Source: Helichrysum umbraculigerum | Lineage: Eukaryota > Streptophyta > Magnoliopsida > Asterales > Asteraceae | NCBI GenBank assembly: GCA_949592205.1 | Contig: CATIUR010000005.1 | Coordinates: forward strand, 129,599,277 to 129,663,276 | Direction: 5' to 3' | DNA: 64,000 nt | Shown here: positions 43,391 through 51,640 of the stretch, piece by piece | Position numbering within the stretch: position 1 is the stretch's first letter | Layout: each line of letters opens with the position of its first letter | The notes under the pieces: generated by a model | Database searches by the model: none | What the model saw: the letters and a program-made list of their open reading frames with translations, nothing else | What the model was told of the DNA's origin: nothing | Made by a program: the position numbers and the translations under genes

Positions 43391-44416
43391 ATTTTCATCA
43401 AGTATGTTCACCTGTTGTGTTGGGACAGTTGACTGAGACTGTGGAGAAACAGGAATCTCCATAGCCTGTGTAGCCTTCTTGGATTTCTTGGCTTTAGATT
43501 GGGTAGGCTGTTTGTTCCCTTGTTTTCTTTTGATGCCACCTCCTGATGTGTGTTCAGAACCAACTTGTGTTGTTGGTCTGTCATCATTTGGTCCAGATGG
43601 TGTTGGTAATACACCACCAGTGGCAGAAGGAGTAACTAGCATTGTAGAAAATAATGCAGTTTCCTTATTAGAAAAAGCATTCTGATACTGATTCATAGCC
43701 TTAATAGTCCTCAAAGATAGAGTAGAACTAACAATCACACTATCCTCTGCTGGCAGATTTGACAATTGATTATTCAATAAAAGCTGAACAAATCTAGGGT
43801 ACATAACGAATGTATCACCCTTTACATTCCTAACCATATTATCTAAGATAAATCTAGATATATTAAATTTAATACCCTGTGCCAAGCAGATAATAGGATA
43901 TGCAATAGTAGAACTAAATTCATTAAAACTAGTTCTCTTTTGAGACAAACATACCAGAAAAGTATGAATGTAGAACTTCCATTGAGGACAAAACCATGAC
44001 TTCAAGAAAGTATATTCTGATCTTGTCTTTCCTGAACCTTCATACCCCATATCCATAATGCCTTTAAACAAATCTTCTCTCGATAATTCCAGAATTCCAC
44101 CTTCATCATCAAACTGTAAAAGCTCTCTTAGAACAATCTCAGTAACCATTACCTTCTTACCCTTGACAGTGGAATGAATGTGAGTAATGCCATTAACATT
44201 CCCTTCCTTTGCATTCTGCCAGAATTCTTGAATATGCGATCGAATTAATCGTGGACAAACAGTAAGGGCATGTGTAACTGGACAATTACTCAAGAAATCA
44301 ATAATAGGGTGAAAATACTCATCGGCAAGTTCTTTATTCAAGAAAGCCCTCATATTGTGTTCAGAATGAACACTTAGCGTAGAATGATCAGAATCAGATG
44401 ACAATGAAGATGCCAT
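43391..44416 (-). pseudogene. Element B, N-terminal part of the long ORF (longin-like label in databases)
   Basis: About 340 residues from ATG 44414-44416 (MASSLSSDSDHSTLS) to the A insertion. Conserved words: FLNKELADEYFHPIIDFLSN, HALTVCPRLIRSHIQEFWQN, VKGKKVMVTEIVLRELLQFD and TFLKSWFCPQWKFYIHTFLV. I recall such proteins from Asteraceae SIRE-like elements, where automatic annotation calls them synaptobrevin or longin-like; I see no longin fold evidence here. A basic segment (IKRKQGNK) leads into KKSKKATQAMEIPVSPQSQ, shared with the element A fusion. So the full B protein had this domain in place of the Gag of element A. Confidence 0.65.
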
Positions 44417-44739
44417 TGATGTAATTGATGAACGAACGAAGAGTGAATTACAATAAACAACTCAAAGCGAGAGCGATTATTGAAGGGTTTTGAAAATTTT
44501 GAAAGCGTAATTGAAAAAGTGAAGTATTTGAGTATTTATTTGATGACAGTGCCAAGCCCTAAAAATAGAACTAGCAGTGGCACTGCTGGTTATACCCAAC
44601 AGGGGCACAATTTACAAACAAACCCAACAGGGGTACCTCACTTGGTCAATTTATAGTCAACCCTTTCTAACCATCTAACAAAGCTAGCAGCGGCTGATAG
44701 TCTAGCAGGGGCATCCGACAAAGGAAACGCCAACTTAGA
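44417..44739 (-). promoter_or_regulatory. Upstream region of the element B ORF, dense in AACAGNGG words
   Basis: About 320 bases between the ORF start and the LTR remnant. It holds repeated words such as AACAGGGGCAC, AACAGGGGTACC, AGCAGTGGCAC, AGCAGCGG and AGCAGGGG. The junction with the LTR falls exactly at one of these words (CTAACAGGGG, 44741). Confidence 0.6.
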
Positions 44740-44949
44740 ACTAACAGGGGTAGTACTCGTATATTATCAACAGTGGTTGAGTACTTAATACAAAATACAA
44801 ACTACACACTAACAGTGGCACTGTTAGACAAACTACTTGACAGCGGCAGCTACTAACTAGCAGTGGCAACTACTAACAGTGGTAGTACTTCTAACAGCGG
44901 CACAATACTTGTATTCTGAGCAAATCTAGCAGTGTCTCAGTTCTCAACA
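44740..44949 (-). repeat. Truncated 5' LTR of element B
   Basis: 210 bp that match 34650-34859 with one difference by eye (GTATTCTGAG versus GTATTCTTAG). Confidence 0.93.
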
Positions 44950-44954
44950 GAAAG

Positions 44955-45120
44955 GAAGGGTTAAACTATTCTAATCTAAAGACAGAAAAAGTAAAATTAA
45001 CCTAAGGATAGAAAAGGAACTTCCGGATGATATTGATCTTCCGAAAGGATCGCTAAATAACTAAGATAACTAATTTCCTAAAATCGGTCGTTGTAGTCCC
45101 CGGCAGCGGCGCCAAAAACC
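44955..45120 (-). other. Athila leader and primer binding site (Asp-tRNA type)
   Basis: On the minus strand TGGCGCCGCTGCCGGGGA (45097-45114) follows the LTR end after a six-base spacer. The rest is the short untranslated leader, cut by element B. Confidence 0.85.
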
Positions 45121-46499
45121 TGATCGTGCCCCGCACGGTTGGTCAAGGAATCGCTTCCTTGTAGTTGCCGGACCTCGCGCTCGAGGCGGGCGATCGGAGG
45201 GGTGGTTTTATATTTATAGTGCAGGGAAGCCTAAGTTATACTACTACTTGTATAGTAAGCGGCATGTATGACTCAGGTGTCGTTCTTCAAACCACAACGG
45301 GCATGGGATCTTAGGAGAATAAATTATCTTTGGTAATTTAGCTAGGGTTTTAAAAACTTTTTGGGGGAGTTTTGTTTTCTATTCTATGTAAACTAAAGAC
45401 AGTAAAATAAATGAGGAGTGTAGTCGCTGAGAGATCTATGGATTACGCGAGTGTTTGCTATGATATCGGTTTATGCTATTTAGGGGTAGTTATGAGGATT
45501 GAGGCTCTAATTACAATGAATCCTAGCAGTGCTGACTTGGGGTCTCTGAACGATGTTCAACATAGTATTGTACCTACGGCGTTTTCGTGGCTTCCAGGCA
45601 TTTGTACTTCACCAGAGGTGGTTCCAGCGCTATACCAAGTACTAAGCCGTTTTACGGTTTTTCCGATGCCTCACCCAGAGATCCCGTGTCTTTACTGTAT
45701 ATGTCCTAATGGTCCATAGCTCATATCCTATTACTTATCTAACGTAGAGTTGTCCACAATCAAATAAATAACATGTCACATGGATAACAGATATGGAGTG
45801 TAGGCTACACCGGAAGTTCTCCCAAATGTAGTACCAATTTAACCGACAACTAACTTCGAATCCTATTCCCCAGTCTCGGTCGTCTGAGACGTCCAATTGT
45901 TGAATAAACAATAAAGTGAACAGGAGTTACCCCGCGGAATAAGTTGGGAGAGTCTGTCTGACGATCGTTTAAATTGTTCGACCTTATTTCATATAGATCA
46001 TTGTAATTATTCTAGCATGTTAAACTGTTGTATGTAATTATTCTATGTTTGAAAATCTAATCATGAATCCAACAACCGAAATAGACAAATAGATACTAGC
46101 ATGCAAACCCTAAAGCAACAATCAAACAAGAACATGCAGTAGTGCAATATGGATAGTTATCAGTTTGTTTCAGGAAGAGTTTCTGGATTAATGGTTAAGT
46201 CACGAATGCTCCGAAAGTTCTCTCAAAAGCATTCGATATATGAAATTAATTCTAATCTATCTCTAATCCTATGCTCCGTGTCTCCTATGATGTATTTCAA
46301 TCAGGAGAACAGCGGCCATGCCGAGTTCATCGAATCATTCAGACACAGAATAGTTGAGGGACCTATTTCTAGCAATTGGCCGGATTCTATCAACAGGTTT
46401 CAAACCACAACATAAGTTGGATAAATAAAACATTTGAGAATCATTTCATAAATTCAAACATATCCTAATTACATGTGAGCAGAGTAACAACATGGTTTA
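45121..46499 (-). repeat. 5' LTR of the Athila element, outer part missing
   Basis: 1379 bp, from the TG/CA boundary at 45121 to the Tekay insertion. It matches parts of the solo LTR 58545-60934 in reverse, for example the tract around 45870 (AATCCTATTCCCCAGTCTCGG) versus 60390. Confidence 0.75.
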
Positions 46500-47827
46500 T
46501 GTAACACCCCCAAATTTACTGTTGATCGGAAGCAAGGTTTGGGTGTTACTAATCAATAATCAAGCACCAAAGTAAAGCAAACGACATCTATATGTAACGT
46601 CGTACAATAGTACAAAAGTATTACATTGTTGAATCATAATAACAAGCTTCGAGTTCGAAAATGGTTTCCTGGAGATTCTAATACATAACTGATATACAAA
46701 AAGTAATGCAAAAGAATCTCCACAAGTTTGTATGCATGTGACTCGAGCTATCAGTCCTAAGGGTGTGCAGTCCTACTGCTGTAATGTACCTGAGATAAAT
46801 GCTAAAAAGTGTCAATCAAAAGGTTGGTGAATCTTACAGGTTTAGTATAGTAAATCAATTATGAACCACAAGTAAGTACCAGTAATGCCCTCGAGCATAG
46901 TAAGTAAATCAGTAGGTCAACACAATTACCATGAGCTCACAAGTTGAAGCTTAACAGTGTAGTGTGAATGGTACAATCAAGTACCGTATCACGTACCCCC
47001 GTGAGTGCTATCCGAACACTCATATGTAACAAATACTAATATGCCTGTTTCTACGGTGTAATCCATGGTAGCGCTACTACCCCAGGCAGGGATTGTCAGT
47101 CCAAATGGATCCATCTACTAGTAATCGCGCTTAAGTCCATAACTAACAACTTATGATAGGAGGATTTCAGTGGATAAAAGTAACTCATGTAATGCATGTA
47201 AAAGTAGTGTAAACAGTTTAGTACTTGTGTTCATACGTAAAACAGTAGCAAATATCTCACCCTAAAGTAGAAAACAGTAAAAGTGGGGTTGTAAGACTCA
47301 CCTGAGTCTAGCAAGTATGTCTGAGGAATCAAACAAGTAACGCGGATGTAAGTCCGTATGTGGTTCTCCGAACCCTGCAACCTTCTGGCATCCGAAATGC
47401 ATAAGGTTGTAAGTAAATGAGTAAGTAGGTTGGTGTCTTAAAAGATCACCCATGCTAGTTGTCCACTCAACTAGGAAATGTCCAAGTACATTTGGTTTGT
47501 TTGTTTGTTTGTATTTTGAAAATGTGTACGGCCCGTTGGTGACGGATTGTAATAATAATCTCAAACTATTATTATTATACTTGAATTGTCGTATACTTAT
47601 AACAGCATGTGTGTTTCGTTATGTTGTATACTTAGCATGTAATGATGCTATCATATAGGGTTCAGTTGTTGTAAGTATTCGACACTTAGTGAAAAGTATC
47701 GTATAGTTTCTGTTTTTGGTGCGACAATATGCATCCGACAATAGCGATGCGATAATAGGGTTTCGGGTACTGTTCATACGACAATGATGAAAACAATTAT
47801 TCGATAATCGACTCCGACAATAGGGTA

Positions 47828-47885
47828 TGCGACAATGGTATTGTCGCAGACAGAAAAGGCTTGTGCGACAATTGGTATTGTCGCA
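47828..47885. repeat. Two palindromes in the Tekay LTR
   Basis: TGCGACAAT facing ATTGTCGCA with 3- and 4-base loops. They sit about 1.33-1.39 kb from the LTR 3' end, close to the place of the unrelated palindromes at 618-740 in the other LTR. Further GCGACAAT-like words lie around 47720-47830. Confidence 0.9.
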
Positions 47886-48042
47886 GGTGATTTCCGTTTT
47901 CGTTTAAGTATTCGTTTTCGTTTACTAGGTCAAAATGGTTTGGTTTGATTCGAGTGTTATCAAGTCCGAAACTATGCATCTGAGTCACACCCTAAAGTCC
48001 GAGAGTCAACCCTCAGTCCGACAGTCAACGAAAGTTAATTTT

Positions 48043-48150
48043 TACTGTTCATCTGACACTAGAATCACGGAGTTACAGTTCATACGACACTAGAATCACG
48101 GAGTTACCGTTCATCTGACACTAGAATCACTGAGTTACTGTTCATCCGAC
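48043..48150. repeat. 31 bp tandem repeat, about 3.5 copies
   Basis: Units begin TACTGTTCATCTGACACTAG and share AATCACGGAG; single-base differences mark each unit. Confidence 0.93.
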
Positions 48151-49824
48151 TTTGGGAATTTTTTTTGACCAAGTAAATGTTATCAAAATGTTCCGGAATT
48201 TTTACACAATGTTCCTCTATTTCTTGGCTACTTTCAGTATTTTTTTCATGAACTTTTGAGGTCGTTTGGTCTTTTTTAAAAATCGAGAAGTGTGACTGTG
48301 TACTGTTTACCCGAGTTTTAAACTATTTTCATATTTCGGATTTTCTAGAAAAATACGTGTATTTTCAGTCGAAGCTAAACAAGAACTTTTTAAAGTCAAC
48401 AAAATTTGTGAGATTTTAGCACTGGTTTCATACGTTTTAGTGGCCTATAACTCGAGATATGGTCTCGAGAAGTAGGCTGTTTTTACAGCTCGTCGGGACA
48501 GCAATCCTAAGTCGTCGGAGAAAAATACTTTCGAGTAGTAAACGGAGTCGAAAAGTCACGAGACTAATTTTGTTAGAAATTTAACTTCTTTTACTACATT
48601 TTAGACTTAAGAAACGTCCATTTTGGTGTCGTAATGATTTTTATAAAATTCATGAAAGTGGGTACAAAATCTGGACAGGAAGATTAAGCTCCAGTTTTCG
48701 AGTTTTAAATCGCGTTTCGGTTTATTATTTGGACATTTTATGGTTAAGTGAGCAACTAAACATGTAAATGAACATTGTATAAGGAAGTTAGTAGAGTTGG
48801 AGTCCTTACAATACTCGTATGAAGAAACGGAAAAGATGGATACGTAGCTCGTGTTGTGGTGACCGTTTTTGCTTCCAACCGCCTCGCGATTCAAGATGTT
48901 TTTAGGGAGTGTTTTTGGTGAATTATGGGGGTGATGGAGCTGCCATTTTCCAGCAGAAAAAGAGAGGAAGGAGAGGTAGAGAGGGGTTAGAGAGTTGAGG
49001 TGAAGTTGGAGTGTGGAAGTGAAGTAGTATGGTGGTGATGATGATGATTTTAGTCAACAAATAAAGGGTATGGGGGGTTGATCTTGGCTGATTTTCAGCT
49101 GATATGGAGGTGGGTCCCACCCCATGTGGTGTGCCAAATTTGTTTCCCAAATCTACGTTAAGTGCGGTGCTCGTTTACCCGATCGTTTTACGTTTTAATT
49201 AATCGTATAACCTTTTATATAATACATTTTGTTAACGATTTAAAACCAGATATTTTTAATAAAAGTTTTACTCAATTAATATATTCTAAGTTATTAAAAT
49301 ATATTTCGGTCTTCGTTCAGTCATCGGTTGCGAATTGTACGTTTATTCGAATTGTGTAACGTTTTTAAACATTATATTTGTACGCGTGCAATCACGATAT
49401 TTTTACTTGAAGTATTTCATCGAAATACTTAATAATGAGTTATAAAAATATAACTTGAATTTATTTCGTGTGTCGGGCGCGCTTCGCGCGTTTTCGTCCC
49501 GTACGGAGCATTTTATACAATATTAAATACGTGTAATATATTCTCGCAATATATTAAGGTAAATAATGTTTGTTTGGATAAATTCCACATTATTTTAATA
49601 ATTTGTCACCAACGTCCATAGTAAACAGTGTCGGACCTTGTCCGATTCATGAGTGTACGATTTAAACAAATCGCATAAACGTGTATGTAATTACACAAAA
49701 GGTTACATATATTTAGATTAATATAATACTAAATACACGTAATTACAAGTAGTTAGGCACTAATTAAAGTCCTAATTTGGCGGGTGTCACATTCTCCCCT
49801 TGTTAGGAGAATTTCGTCCTAAAA

Positions 49825-50892
49825 TTAGCTCGAAGTTGCGGTGTGAGTAGAGTCTGTGAACAAGTGTAAATGTTTCAGTCGCATTTGGTCTTCCCATTCC
49901 CAAGTGAATTCAGGACCTCGCCTCGAATTCCTCCAGACTTTAACAATGGGAATACGACTCTGTTTTAAGCATTTGACCTCACGGTCCATAATTTTCACGG
50001 GTTCCTCGACAAAGTGTAGTTTGTCGTCAACATGTATCTCATCAAGAGGTATGATCAGTGTCTCATCAGACAGACATTTCTTCAAGTTAGAAATGTGGAA
50101 AGTAGGGTGCACGCTATTGAGTTCAGGAGGTAGTTGCAGTCTGTATGCCACTGGACCAATCCTTTCAAGGATTTCGAACGGTCCAATGTACCTGGGATTC
50201 AGTTTCCCACGTTTGCCAAAACGGATGACACCTTTCCAAGGCGAGACTTTCAGAAGTACTCGATCTCCAACCTGGAACTCGAGGTGTTTGCGTCTCACGT
50301 CAGCATAACTTTTCTGACGATCATGCACGGCTTTTAGTCGGTTTTGTATGCCGATGATCTTTTCGGTTATTTCGTGTATGATTTCTGGACCGGTGAGTTG
50401 TGTATCCCCCACCCCAGTCCAACAAATAGGTGACCGGAACTTACGACCGTACAGTGCCTCGAAGGGTGCAGCTTTGATGCTGGTGTGGTAGCTGTTGCTG
50501 TATGAGAACTCGCACAACGGTAAGTGATTTTCCCAGTTTTTACCGAAGTCAACTACGCAAGCTCGTAGCATATTCTCCAGTGTTTGTATGGTTCGTTCGC
50601 TCTGGCCGTCGGTTTGAGGATGATAAGCTGTACTCATATCCAGACGAGTACCAAGAGATTTTTGCAGTGATTGCCAGAAACGAGAAGTAAATCGAGCATC
50701 TCTATCAGAGATGATTGAGATGGGCACGCCGTGTCTTGACACGATCTCTTTCAGGTAGATCCGTGTCAAACGTTCAATCTTGTCAGTTTCCTTGATGGCT
50801 AGGAAATGCACAGATTTAGTAAGTCGGTCTATGATCACCCAAATGGTATTGCAACCGCTAGAAGTTTTCGGGAGTTTGGTAATGAAATCCAT
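49825..50892 (-). CDS. pol: Tekay integrase core and chromodomain-like tail
   Basis: A 355-residue frame. The first catalytic Asp lies in the MDFITKLP region, the second in IISDRDARFTSRFW and the catalytic Glu in YHPQTDGQSERTIQ. The GPY/F module follows (GDRVLLKVSPWKGVIRFGKR, RYIGPFEIL, GPVAYRLQLP). Then comes VHPTFHISNLKKCL and a chromodomain-like end (VEEPVKIMDREVKCLKQSRI, FTWEWEDQM), which in chromoviruses directs insertion to heterochromatin. It starts within the integrase domain after a stop near 50910; the rest is 50959-51495. Confidence 0.9.
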   Translation of the reverse strand: MDFITKLPKTSSGCNTIWVIIDRLTKSVHFLAIKETDKIERLTRIYLKEIVSRHGVPISIISDRDARFTSRFWQSLQKSLGTRLDMSTAYHPQTDGQSERTIQTLENMLRACVVDFGKNWENHLPLCEFSYSNSYHTSIKAAPFEALYGRKFRSPICWTGVGDTQLTGPEIIHEITEKIIGIQNRLKAVHDRQKSYADVRRKHLEFQVGDRVLLKVSPWKGVIRFGKRGKLNPRYIGPFEILERIGPVAYRLQLPPELNSVHPTFHISNLKKCLSDETLIIPLDEIHVDDKLHFVEEPVKIMDREVKCLKQSRIPIVKVWRNSRRGPEFTWEWEDQMRLKHLHLFTDSTHTATSS

Positions 50893-50958
50893 GGTGATTT
50901 GCTCCCATTTCTATTCAGGGATTTCCGGTTGGTATAGCAAACCGGAAGGTTTCTGATA

Positions 50959-51640
50959 TTAGGCTTTAACCTTAGAGCAAGTAAGACACTTGCCAACATA
51001 GGTAGCAATGTCGGCTTTCATGTTGGGCCACCAGTACAACTCCTTGATGCCATGGTACATTTTGTCAGCACCAGGGTGTATAGAGTACTTAGACTTGTGT
51101 GCCTCGTCCATCACCAAGTCTCGTAAGTTCCCAAATCTTGGTAACCAAATTCTGTCAGAGAAATGTTTGACCCCGTTTGATTTGGTTTTAAATTGTTTAT
51201 CCATGCCTCGCAAGGCCTCGTGTTTCACATTTTCAGATTTGAGTGCTTCGAGTTGAGCAGTAAGAATTTGATTAATGAGGTCATTGTGAATTGTCATGGC
51301 AAGTGCTCGAACTCGAAGGGGTTTCACTCGTTCCTTACTACTTAGGGCGTCGGCCACAACGTTGTCTTTACACGGATGGTAACGTATTTTGCAGTCGTAA
51401 TCAGTGAGTAGTTCGACCCAACGACGTTGTCTCATGTTTAGGTTTTCTGGTCGAAGATGTGTTGGAGACTTTTGTGATCGGTGAAAATTGTACACTTGGT
51501 ACCGTACAAGTAGTGTCTCCAGATTTTAAGAGCGAATACAATGGCCCCAACTCTAGGTCGTGAGTAGTGTAATTCTTTTCGTAGACCTTGAGTGTCGAGA
51601 GGCGTAAGCAATGACTTTGTCTCGTTGCATCAGCATGCAA
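50959..51640 (-). pseudogene. pol: Tekay RNase H end and integrase zinc-binding region
   Basis: The RNase H frame shifts near 51.56 kb. The pieces 51401-51640 and 50959-51495 then carry RRWVELLTDYDCKIRYHPCK and VVADALSSKE (end of RNase H) and the integrase HHCC region (YSIHPGADKMYHGIKELYWW and CLTCSKVKA). A stop at 50959 and another near 50910 separate this from the integrase core. Confidence 0.82.

Larger units (their letters stand above)
34312..44949 (-). mobile_element. Element B: non-autonomous SIRE-like derivative, TSD gaaag, split by A
   Basis: It is bounded by the duplication gaaag (34307-34311 and 44950-44954). The left (3') LTR is 34312-34859, 548 bp, TG...CA. The right (5') LTR survives only as its first 210 bp (44740-44949), joined directly to the untranslated region of the longin-like ORF; the rest of the LTR, the primer site and any gag are missing. 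Sister element A sits inside at 37384-43390 (duplication atttt). No protease, integrase, RT or RNase H is present. Confidence 0.88.
28109..46499 (-). mobile_element. Athila-type Ty3 retrotransposon, 3' truncated, split by element B
   Basis: Read right to left: 5' LTR (46499-45121, outer part cut off by the Tekay element), Asp-tRNA-type primer site (45097-45114), short leader, element B insertion (34312-44949), Gag, protease-RT-RNase H, integrase, and the start of an extra ORF that is cut at about 28108. No 3' LTR remains. The protein order and sequence style are those of the Athila lineage. It is the host of all insertions from 34 kb to the right end of the window. Confidence 0.85.
46500..49791 (-). 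repeat. 3' LTR of the Tekay-type element, 3292 bp
   Basis: TG...CA boundaries at 49791 and 46500. It holds two hairpin palindromes (47828-47848 and 47864-47885), a 31 bp tandem repeat (48043-48150) and no gene. ORF-like stretches inside are chance. Confidence 0.88.

Noticed and set aside
43391..44416. Host synaptobrevin/longin gene
   Set aside because: The ORF is inside a retroelement bounded by LTR sequence and a target duplication, and the motifs I see match retroelement proteins.
44740..44949. Spliced-RNA origin for the short 5' LTR of element B
   Set aside because: The retained part is the start of U3, which is not transcribed from a 5' LTR, so a DNA deletion at an AACAGNGG word is simpler.
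45411..46415. ORFs of 102 and 88 residues
   Set aside because: They lie inside the Athila LTR and have no conserved features.
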